Assembly (NCBI GenBank): GCA_018224345.1
Contig: JAGTUW010000312.1
Location: 1-5,441 of the forward strand
Source: Bacteroidota bacterium
Lineage (GTDB): Bacteria > Bacteroidota > Ignavibacteria > SZUA-365
Length of the DNA: 5,441 bases
Direction of reading: 5' to 3'
The notes under the pieces are model-generated. The model saw nothing but the letters and a program-made list of their open reading frames with translations, had not been told where the DNA came from and did not search any database. The position numbers and the translations under genes are program-made. The number at the start of each line of letters is the position of its first letter. Within the stretch, counting starts at the first letter, position 1. Of this stretch, positions 1 through 5,312 are shown piece by piece.

Positions 1-136
1 AATCGCACTCGCTGTTTTCCGCTTACTTTCATTGCAATTTCCGTTTCAGGGAATGGACAGGAAGCACAATAAACGTAAAAAAATCAAAGTGCAAGCACAA
101 AAGACCGACCCGGACCGACCTTCTGATATTTATTGA
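1..136. other. Left-edge non-coding stretch, no gene recognised
   Basis: I see no convincing coding frame, RNA gene or terminator here. The stretch is more AT-rich than the rest of the window. It contains one small direct duplication, GACCGACC at 103-110 and again at 113-120. It precedes the CHAT-domain remnant, so it may be further decayed sequence of that gene or true intergenic DNA; the sequence does not decide between these. Confidence 0.5.
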
Positions 137-334
137 TCTGCTTTGCCGTCGCACATCCACAGCCAATGAGATACGGCCACACCAGGAGAACTGACGGGCA
201 GCGTCCCTGCAACGGAATTCCGCAACGCGAAAGGCGCATCTATCGCCGAGGCCCTTCGCAGGGCACGTGCCGAATTGCGACGCCGTTATCCCGATCCCGC
301 GGTATGGGCCCCCTTCGTTCTTGTCGGAAGTTGA
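137..334 (+). pseudogene. Decayed 3' end of a CHAT-domain (caspase-like) protein gene
   Basis: The frame ending at the TGA at 332-334 reads FRNAKGASIAEALRR, then ARAELRRRYPDPAVWAPF, then VLVGS and stop. This is the recognisable C-terminus of CHAT domains, whose usual ending resembles FYRNL.KGKSKAEALRxAQ....HPYYWAPFVLVGD. The CHAT fold is a caspase-like peptidase found in TPR-associated and defence-related proteins. The frame is open only from 170, just after a TGA at 167-169. It has no ATG, GTG or TTG start, so it cannot be a normal gene. Upstream of that stop the same frame still gives weakly CHAT-like sequence (SALPSHIHSQ, then DTATPGEL after the stop, compared with SLWxIDxxATxELM), which suggests an in-frame nonsense mutation followed by decay. 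The catalytic His and Cys regions, which lie further upstream in CHAT proteins, are not visible. What is seen is the tail match and the stop; loss of function is inferred. A profile search would confirm the family. Confidence 0.6.
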
Positions 335-471
335 GACGTCGCGGTTCAACCGGCTTAACTCCACTATCGGATTTACGGAAGAAGTGCAGGACAGCATTAA
401 ATGAAAATAAGTGTCGCAGAAGCTCTGAAACACAAAATTAAAGCGAAATAAACCTTGAAAAATCGCGAACA

Positions 472-530
472 CGCGGAATAAATGCGGAATAAACGCGGAA
501 AAGACCGGGAAAAAAGCGCGGAATAAGCGG
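472..530. repeat. Degenerate 11-bp tandem array upstream of tRNA-fMet
   Basis: Consecutive units begin at 472 (CGCGGAATAAA), 483 (TGCGGAATAAA), 494 (CGCGGAAAAGA) and 505 (CCGGGAAAAAA). After a one-base slip there is another at 517 (CGCGGAATAAG) and a partial unit (GCGGAT) at 527. Each unit is a GC-rich half followed by an A-rich half, so the A-tracts recur about once per helical turn. Such phased A-tracts can curve DNA. The array stops just before the predicted -35 element of the tRNA promoter, so it could act as an upstream activating or bending region, but that role is inferred. It could also be simple slippage-derived repetition. Confidence 0.6.
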
Positions 531-532
531 AT

Positions 533-561
533 TTGCTTTGCGCAACATCATTTCGTATATT
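533..561 (+). promoter_or_regulatory. Sigma-70-like promoter for tRNA-fMet
   Basis: TTGCTT at 533-538 and TATATT at 556-561 are separated by 17 bp, the optimal sigma-70 spacing. The -10 box is a near-consensus match; the -35 box matches TTGACA only in its TTG. Initiation about 7 bp after the -10 box would fall near 568, a few bases before the mature tRNA 5' end at 572, which leaves a very short 5' leader for RNase P. The 11-bp phased array lies immediately upstream. I see no Bacteroidia-type TAnnTTTG box. Confidence 0.5.
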
Positions 562-571
562 AATAATTCAC

Positions 572-644
<73 letters not shown>

Positions 645-651
645 CAACGAA

Positions 652-683
652 ACGGAAGTGATTATCTCACTTCCGTTTTTTTT
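652..683 (+). terminator. Intrinsic terminator of tRNA-fMet
   Basis: A perfect 10-bp stem is formed by ACGGAAGTGA (652-661) and TCACTTCCGT (667-676) around the loop TTATC. It is extended by two A-T pairs and runs into eight T residues (676-683). It starts 7 bases after the tRNA ends, so the tRNA appears to be a single-gene transcript. On the minus strand the same hairpin is followed only by TTTCGTT, so it could also act weakly as a terminator for the converging protease gene. Confidence 0.92.
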
Positions 684-777
684 ATGCAGGGGACTTCTGC
701 TCGAGGTGTCCCGCGGAAAACCCCCGATTCCCTGAGAATGGCTTACCGGCGCCCCGCGAAGAGAACCCGGCGTTTTG

Positions 778-3504
778 TCATTCTTTCTGCAGCTTCCGTA
801 TCTGCCTTCCCCCGGGGGTCGTGAGACTGATCAGGTAGGTACCACTGCGCAATGCGACTGGAAGCGTGAAAGAATACTGGCCGGCAGGGAAATGGCCACC
901 CGCGATTTCGGCGACAGTGCGGCCGAGAATGTCGTGCAGACGGAGTTCGGCGGTCTGCGGCCGGTCGAAGGTGACACTGACGGCGCCGGCGTCGCGCAGG
1001 GGATTCGGATATGCCGCGTGCAGGTGCGCACTGCGCGGCGTGGCAGCGACGAAATGTCCGACGGAAGTCGGTTTCGCTGCCGTGGAGATGCGGACAGCCC
1101 CGATATTCGTTCCCGCAATAATGGCACCATCCGCTTCTATGGAAACCGCATAGCAGATATTGGAAAGCAACTCGCTGTTATCGATGCGAATGCGCGTCCA
1201 ACTCTCATCCTCCCCGAGTATGGCGATACCGAGTGTGGTTGCGATCACCAGCCGTCCCTGCCTGTCAATGGTCGCATCGAACAGAGCGCCGGACGTACGG
1301 AACCAGGAAGTATTCCAGATGCTTGCGGTATTGCCGCCGACAAGCAGTGTCACGAAGCGCTCGATGACATCCGGGTTGGTTCCGCTGCTGATAACCAGAA
1401 TACTGTCAGGTCCGATATTGCGTATGCGCACGATATTCGGCGACGCCACGCGGTCACTGTGATCGGTGATGTCCATGGTGACGGGATCGAAAAGGAACAA
1501 GCCGTGATCGGCCGCGCTGTGTCCGCTGAGTCCCAGCCAGACGGCGGAGCTCCCGGTAGCGGCGATGGCAACAATGGCGTTGGACGGCAGGGGAGCGTTG
1601 TCCATTGTGAATGCAGTTACCTGTCCTCCGTGAAAGCGGTGCAGACCGCTGGCCTGCATCCCGCGTCCGCTCGCAAAGCCGCCGTCTGTTGCCCAGACGG
1701 CGCCATCGCCGGTGACGGTGACGTTGCGGTAGGTCAGGTCGGGCACGGGTCCCTCAAGGGCGAAGAGCTGTTCATCCTTCCATCCGAGAATCTCGCTTCC
1801 GTGCGAGGTGAAATACACTGTGCCATCCGGTCCGCGCGCAATGGCATAGGATTGCCGGTAGGAGTCGAGCCGGTCATTGCTGAAGGCGTAATCCAGTATG
1901 ACTTTGCCTGTGTCGTTCCAGATGGAAATCCCTTTCGGTCCGACAAAGGCGGCGGAACGCTCGCCGAGGGAAAGCGCATCCTGAACGATTTCGCTGGCGA
2001 GCGCATTGCGCAGTGTCAGATATTCGAAGGAGAAATCCGCGGGCGTCATCGTCGCACTGTAGCCGAGAGAGATGGACGGCGAAACTTCGGCATCGATTTC
2101 CAGAAGAAATTCGGCCTCACCGCTCTGCTGCCAGACCGGCGTCCCGTAGGTAACGCCGTCGTGTGCGACGGCAGGCAGGCCACGCAGACGCACGCGCGTT
2201 CCGTTGCCCCAGGCGAAGGGCAGTGTCCCCTGATAGCGTGCAAGGCGCGAGACACGGTCTTCGGGATCGACGTATTCGACTTCATAGGCCGCCATGGGCG
2301 GATCGGTTTCCACCGTCACATAACGGACAGTATCGGCAAGACCGAGATGTACGGCGGTATACCCGCTGAGCGCCCGGTAACTCGATGCCATCATGCAGGG
2401 CTGCACGGGATAATTGCGGAAATGAAGATTCCCGTTGGGTACGCCGAAACGTGATTGTCGTGCCCGGCTGCTGCTTCTCCCATGCTCGAAATATTCATCG
2501 AAGGCATTGAAAATATGTCCGGTCTCATGTGCGAAGACGAAGCCGTTGGCCGTTGAGGCTGCCTTGAGCACGGTGGACGGACCACCGAAGCTCGCATGCG
2601 CGCGCACACTGTTGTCCCCGACAAGAAGGAAGGCGATATAGGCCCAGTCGGTCTCTTCCTCAAGCCGCAGATCATTGCAGAACGCCCGCATTTTCACCCT
2701 CTGATTCGCGCCGGTGTAGCCGAGCGCATCCATGACGGGATTCTGGAACTTGTGATCGTTGATGGAGATACTCGTGGAGGTGTATCCCTCGGTCGGATCG
2801 AAATCAATCGCGACGGCGGGATGATCGGGACCGTACTCCCGTATGACGAAGTTTTTATCCTTGTCATATGCGGCCGCCTGGTCGCTCCACCAGGCAAGAT
2901 TCACCATGATATTGCCGAGCGCGTCCCCGCGCAATTGTTCCGTCCAGGTCGGGACGCCCTGCTGTTGCGCTTCGGTATTGTTGACGCAGAACACCGCCAC
3001 AGCGGTACTCCCGACGAGAACATCGCTGGTGATGTTCGGGTCGAAATCCGCATGCAGCATCTGCCGCTGCATCGTCGCCAGTACCTCGGCGGGCGCGATA
3101 TCGTCCTCCGTCACCAGACAGTTCGTCGGAATTTCTTCCTCACAACAACTCCCCGTAGTGCCGGTTTCACCCATCGCGTCGCGTCCCTCAACCGGAAAAA
3201 GCGAAGGCAGGATGAAATGAAGGGAAACGGGGAGTTCCTGTAACAGGATAGTAGCATCCGAATACGTACGTAAAACATACACCTCTGTTTCGCTCTGCCG
3301 GAGTGCATCGTCGTGCATTTTCTCGAGGCGGATGATATGCAGCGGAGGAAGGGAGACGGCGAGTCGTCCGTCGAGCGCGTGCAGCGCTGTCACGAGAGTA
3401 CCGGGCAGCTTTTCCGCCGGATGGTACAACACGGCATGGTCCGGCGGAAACTGTGCGAGTGCAGTCAGCGGGCAGAGCAGGAGCAGGAGTACGATATTTT
3501 TCAT
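778..3504 (-). CDS. Secreted metzincin-like zinc metalloprotease with beta-propeller and T9SS sorting domain
   Basis: This encodes 908 residues. Residues 1-18 are a signal peptide (K2, a leucine-rich core, ALA-Q cleavage site), giving Sec export. The zinc site is HETGHIFNAFDEY at 326-338: H326, E327 and H330 form HExxH, and D336 is placed as the third ligand (HExxHxxNxxD, with Asn where metzincins usually have Gly). A PCMM segment at 369-372, about 40 residues later, is a good Met-turn candidate. Residues about 520-810 hold a beta-propeller-like region with repeated turns such as GPDGTVYF (558-565), TGDGAVWATDGG (598-609), SAVWLGL (653-659), RQGRLVIATTLG (748-759) and ADGAIIAGTNIG (791-802). 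Residues about 829-908 form a T9SS type A sorting domain (AYPNP, LHDILGR, SGTYLISL, basic end RKLQK), so the protein probably crosses the outer membrane through T9SS. Substrate is unknown. The mature part has seven cysteines, including CC at 120-121. No SD precedes the ATG, unlike the other genes here. Peptidase family M64, which also has HExGH and DEY motifs, is an alternative assignment. Confidence 0.85.
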   Translation of the reverse strand: MKNIVLLLLLCPLTALAQFPPDHAVLYHPAEKLPGTLVTALHALDGRLAVSLPPLHIIRLEKMHDDALRQSETEVYVLRTYSDATILLQELPVSLHFILPSLFPVEGRDAMGETGTTGSCCEEEIPTNCLVTEDDIAPAEVLATMQRQMLHADFDPNITSDVLVGSTAVAVFCVNNTEAQQQGVPTWTEQLRGDALGNIMVNLAWWSDQAAAYDKDKNFVIREYGPDHPAVAIDFDPTEGYTSTSISINDHKFQNPVMDALGYTGANQRVKMRAFCNDLRLEEETDWAYIAFLLVGDNSVRAHASFGGPSTVLKAASTANGFVFAHETGHIFNAFDEYFEHGRSSSRARQSRFGVPNGNLHFRNYPVQPCMMASSYRALSGYTAVHLGLADTVRYVTVETDPPMAAYEVEYVDPEDRVSRLARYQGTLPFAWGNGTRVRLRGLPAVAHDGVTYGTPVWQQSGEAEFLLEIDAEVSPSISLGYSATMTPADFSFEYLTLRNALASEIVQDALSLGERSAAFVGPKGISIWNDTGKVILDYAFSNDRLDSYRQSYAIARGPDGTVYFTSHGSEILGWKDEQLFALEGPVPDLTYRNVTVTGDGAVWATDGGFASGRGMQASGLHRFHGGQVTAFTMDNAPLPSNAIVAIAATGSSAVWLGLSGHSAADHGLFLFDPVTMDITDHSDRVASPNIVRIRNIGPDSILVISSGTNPDVIERFVTLLVGGNTASIWNTSWFRTSGALFDATIDRQGRLVIATTLGIAILGEDESWTRIRIDNSELLSNICYAVSIEADGAIIAGTNIGAVRISTAAKPTSVGHFVAATPRSAHLHAAYPNPLRDAGAVSVTFDRPQTAELRLHDILGRTVAEIAGGHFPAGQYSFTLPVALRSGTYLISLTTPGGRQIRKLQKE

Positions 3505-3579
3505 GATAGTCCGCTATACATGGAGAAGCTGTGGGATCGAGGATGTGGTCGCGGAAGCGAACACAGGAACCGAAAGACT

Positions 3580-3608
3580 GCCATAGCAAGATAATGGTTA
3601 CAGGACAA
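3580..3608 (-). promoter_or_regulatory. Weak candidate promoter for the metalloprotease gene
   Basis: On the minus strand TTGTCC (3608-3603) is followed after 17 bp by TATGGC (3585-3580), with a TG one base upstream of the -10 box (extended -10 arrangement). Both hexamers are poor matches. Initiation here would give a leader of roughly 70 nt. This is the best sigma-70-like pair I could find between the gene and the 23-bp palindrome, and it may be fortuitous. Confidence 0.25.
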
Positions 3609-3760
3609 AGTTGCCTGTCTTTTCGTCACAGGAAGCATCCCGACCGCCCTGATACGGGAACGAAGAACGTCCGCTGTGCGGAATGCGAAGCATATAGCAC
3701 GCCGCGCGGGTAGCATGCAGCCGGACAGCCTCATTTTTCCTGCGCATGCACAAGCAAGCG

Positions 3761-3783
3761 GGAATTGTAATGATTACAATTCC
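3761..3783. promoter_or_regulatory. Perfect 23-bp palindrome, candidate Fur-family operator (Zur/PerR-like)
   Basis: Two 11-base arms, GGAATTGTAAT (3761-3771) and ATTACAATTCC (3773-3783), are exact inverted repeats around a single G at 3772. The inner 15 bases, TTGTAATGATTACAA, have the 7-1-7 form shared by Fur-family boxes (PerR TTATAATnATTATAA, Zur TCGTAATnATTACGA). The GC bases just outside the arms also pair after one G-T mismatch. It lies about 257 bp upstream of the protease start and 52 bp beyond the SDR stop. There is no T-tract on either side, so a normal intrinsic terminator is unlikely, although a hairpin at the SDR transcript end remains possible. The regulator family is inferred from symmetry and base content only. 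Confidence 0.5.
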
Positions 3784-3835
3784 TGCATATTCACTCGTGA
3801 CATTCAACTCCTGACAATCGCTCAGCCGTGCGTTA

Positions 3836-4627
3836 CTACAACAGCCCCCGGTACAGACCGCCGTCGACCTGTATGGTCGTGCCGGTCATATAGGAAGCTC
3901 CCTCGCTCGCCAGAAACACGGCGAGATGCGCAATTTCCTCGGGTGTCCCTATGCGTCCCATGGGAATCTGCGCTGTGACTTCATCGCGGATGTCCTCTAC
4001 CGTCACTCCGCGTTTCTCCGCGCGATCGGTGAATAACTGCGTCTGTCTGCCTGTACGGATATATCCCGGCGCGATGTTGTTGACCGTGATTCCGTGACGG
4101 GAAACTTCGTCCGAAAGTGTTTTTGCCATACCGGTGACAGCGGCCCGGAAAGCATTCGAGAGCAGGAGACGCTGTACGGGCTGCTTGACGGAAATACTGG
4201 TGATGTTGATGATGCGACCGAAAGAGCGTTCGATCATGCCCGGAAGAAAGCCGCGGATGAGGCGGACACTGCTCATCAGTGTGCGATTGTAGGCGGCCAG
4301 CCAGTCTTCCTCCCGCATGGAAAGAAAATCACCCGGGTTCGGGCCACCGTTGTTCGTGACCAGCACATCGATTTCGCCGAAGAGATCCTGCGTCGTCGCG
4401 AGCACGCGTTCGATATCCCCGGCATTGTCGAGATCGGCGGAGATGTATTCCACGCGACCCGGAACCTTTTCTTTCAATGCATCCCGCATACTGCGCAGCC
4501 TGGCTTCCGTGCGTGCGCACAGCATGATATCCGCGCCTTCGGCCGCGAGTCCGGCAGCAATCGCGCCTCCGATACCTTCACTCGACCCGGCAATGAATGC
4601 CCGCCTGCCTGTAAGTCCCATATCCAT
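3836..4627 (-). CDS. Atypical short-chain dehydrogenase/reductase lacking the Tyr-x-x-x-Lys pair
   Basis: The product is 263 residues, a normal length for classical SDRs with a Rossmann NAD(P) fold. The nucleotide-binding loop is AGSSEGIG (13-20) in place of TGxxxGIG. Other landmarks are DLD (65-67), TNNGG (91-95, usually NNAG), NITS with S144, IAPGY (185-189) and VDGG (254-257). At the catalytic position, 13 residues after S144, the segment SNAFR (157-161) has Ser instead of Tyr and Arg instead of Lys. This matches the subgroup of beta-ketoacyl-ACP-reductase-like SDRs known to depart from the catalytic tetrad. Reduction by the usual mechanism is therefore doubtful, and substrate and activity cannot be assigned. 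The start at 4627 is chosen because GAGGAG lies 6 bases upstream and the protein then begins just before the first beta strand. The frame stays open to 4756, but that extension would run into def and has no family counterpart. The gene is divergent from def. Confidence 0.88.
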   Translation of the reverse strand: MDMGLTGRRAFIAGSSEGIGGAIAAGLAAEGADIMLCARTEARLRSMRDALKEKVPGRVEYISADLDNAGDIERVLATTQDLFGEIDVLVTNNGGPNPGDFLSMREEDWLAAYNRTLMSSVRLIRGFLPGMIERSFGRIINITSISVKQPVQRLLLSNAFRAAVTGMAKTLSDEVSRHGITVNNIAPGYIRTGRQTQLFTDRAEKRGVTVEDIRDEVTAQIPMGRIGTPEEIAHLAVFLASEGASYMTGTTIQVDGGLYRGLL

Positions 4628-4633
4628 AGCCAG

Positions 4634-4640
4634 CTCCTCT
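4634..4640 (-). promoter_or_regulatory. Ribosome binding site that fixes the SDR start
   Basis: AGAGGAG on the minus strand sits 6 bases before the ATG at 4627-4625. It decides between this start and upstream in-frame ATGs, which have no comparable site. A second ATG two codons later (4621-4619) is less well spaced. Confidence 0.8.
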
Positions 4641-4654
4641 GTTAATGCAATGAT

Positions 4655-4682
4655 TTCATTCGTATCTTTGTTGATGCATAAT
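4655..4682 (+). promoter_or_regulatory. Candidate promoter for def-fmt
   Basis: TTCATT (4655-4660) and CATAAT (4677-4682) are separated by 16 bp. The -10 box matches TATAAT at five of six positions; the -35 box matches at three. Transcription would begin near 4689, inside the TGTACGGG palindrome, leaving a leader of about 50 nt before def. Confidence 0.4.
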
Positions 4683-4709
4683 GTACGGGATTCCCCGTAC
4701 AGCATACAA
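4680..4709 (-). promoter_or_regulatory. Candidate promoter for the SDR gene
   Basis: On the minus strand TTGTAT (4709-4704) and TACATT (4685-4680) are separated by 18 bp. The match is modest: three of six bases in the -35 box and four of six in the -10 box. Most of the 4682-4701 palindrome would lie in the spacer, so a protein bound there would cover both this promoter and that of def. Confidence 0.3.
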
Positions 4710-4719
4710 CTACCGTACA
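4682..4719. promoter_or_regulatory. Palindromic operator candidate with third half-site between SDR and def
   Basis: TGTACGGG (4682-4689) and CCCGTACA (4694-4701) are exact 8-base inverted repeats around ATTC. A third half-site, CCGTACA, follows at 4713-4719, 18 bp after the equivalent bases of the right arm. The cluster sits between two divergent genes and overlaps both predicted promoters. This suggests binding by a dimeric regulator, with an additional half-site downstream of the predicted def start of transcription. I do not recognise the regulator. A hairpin in the def leader RNA is an alternative reading. Confidence 0.5.
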
Positions 4720-4739
4720 TCGACCAAGGAATATCCACC

Positions 4740-5300
4740 ATGGCACTTTTGCCCATTTATCCCTACGATGCCAGAGTCCTGCGGGAGGAAACCCGCGACG
4801 TTGTGGGGCCTTCTCCGGTACTGACCGGGCTCATCGTAAATATGTTCGAAACAATGCGGGTAGCAGGGGGGATAGGGCTCGCAGCCAACCAGGTCGGCGA
4901 GGGCAGTTCGCTTTTCGTCATCGACCTGCGTCCCATGGAAGGATTCGAGGAGAGCTCCCCGCTGGTGATGATCAATCCGGTCATTACCGACATGTGGGGT
5001 GAGGAAATCGGCTACGAAGAAGGCTGCCTGAGCGTCCCCAATGTGCGCGAGGAGGTCTTCCGTCCCGAAAAACTCCATATACGATACAGGGATGCGAGCT
5101 ATCAGGAGCAGGAACTGGAAGCCGATGATTTCCTGGCCCGTGTCATTCAGCATGAATACGACCACCTGCGCGGTGTCTTCTTTACCGATTATCTGCGTGG
5201 ACTGCGCAAGCGCCTGGTCATGCCGGTGCTGAAAAAAATCAGGAGCGGCGAGACGGAAATCGATTACCCCATGGCGACGGATGTCGAACTGGTTTCATAA
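4740..5300 (+). CDS. def: Peptide deformylase
   Basis: The product is 186 residues. It is a metal-dependent hydrolase that removes the formyl group from the N-terminal methionine of nascent proteins at the ribosomal exit. All three family motifs are intact: GIGLAANQ (44-51, consensus GxGxAAxQ), EGCLSVP (94-100, with metal ligand C96) and QHEYDH (137-142, with metal ligands H138 and H142 and catalytic E139). The N-terminus (MALLPIYPYDARVLREE) matches the usual start of bacterial deformylases. AAGGA at 4726-4730 supports this ATG, although its 9-base spacing is slightly long. The frame is open upstream to 4317, but that part is antisense to the SDR gene and is not protein-like for this family. 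fmt follows after 12 bp, the common def-fmt operon that pairs the enzyme adding the formyl group with the one removing it. The C-terminal tail after about residue 160 is ordinary for the family. Confidence 0.98.
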   Translation: MALLPIYPYDARVLREETRDVVGPSPVLTGLIVNMFETMRVAGGIGLAANQVGEGSSLFVIDLRPMEGFEESSPLVMINPVITDMWGEEIGYEEGCLSVPNVREEVFRPEKLHIRYRDASYQEQELEADDFLARVIQHEYDHLRGVFFTDYLRGLRKRLVMPVLKKIRSGETEIDYPMATDVELVS

Positions 5301-5312
5301 CGGGAGCATACT

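Larger units (their letters stand above)
3505..3835. other. Intergenic region between SDR and metalloprotease genes
   Basis: Both flanking genes run on the minus strand, so this stretch is downstream of the SDR gene and upstream of the protease gene. Short arginine-rich frames exist on both strands, but none has a ribosome binding site or a recognisable motif. I see no intrinsic terminator with a T-tract after the SDR gene. The notable content is the perfect palindrome at 3761-3783 and a weak promoter candidate at 3580-3608. The octamer CACAGGAA occurs at both 3562 and 3627. A short frame ending at 3501 overlaps the protease start as ATGA. Confidence 0.6.

Noticed and set aside
103..120. Tandem GACCGACC duplication as a possible repeat element or attachment site
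   Set aside because: There are only two copies of eight bases with no flanking structure, which is too little to support a function.
133..441. 102-residue plus-strand frame starting with TTG
   Set aside because: Its product is arginine-rich with no motif; the neighbouring frame carries the CHAT-like tail.
29..472. 147-residue minus-strand frame
   Set aside because: It has no recognisable domain or ribosome binding site, and it is antisense to the CHAT-like frame, which shows real family similarity.
775..2454. 559-residue open frame on the plus strand
   Set aside because: It lies wholly antisense to the protease gene, whose product has a signal peptide, zinc site and sorting domain. The antisense product has no recognisable domain, and long antisense frames are expected in GC-rich coding DNA.
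2596..3243. 215-residue plus-strand frame
   Set aside because: It is antisense to the N-terminal half of the protease and has no independent protein features.
3562..3634. CACAGGAA direct repeats with an intervening CCTGT
   Set aside because: The copies are short and irregularly spaced, and the possible hairpins have only 5-bp stems.
4094..4645. 183-residue plus-strand frame
   Set aside because: It is antisense to the SDR coding sequence, which has clear family motifs.
4317..4739. Upstream extension of the def frame
   Set aside because: It is antisense to the SDR gene. Deformylase homology begins at MALLPIYPYDARVL, and an AAGGA site precedes that ATG.
4628..4756. 43-residue N-terminal extension of the SDR gene
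   Set aside because: It would overlap def and cross the promoter/operator region. A strong GAGGAG site supports the internal start, where SDR homology begins.
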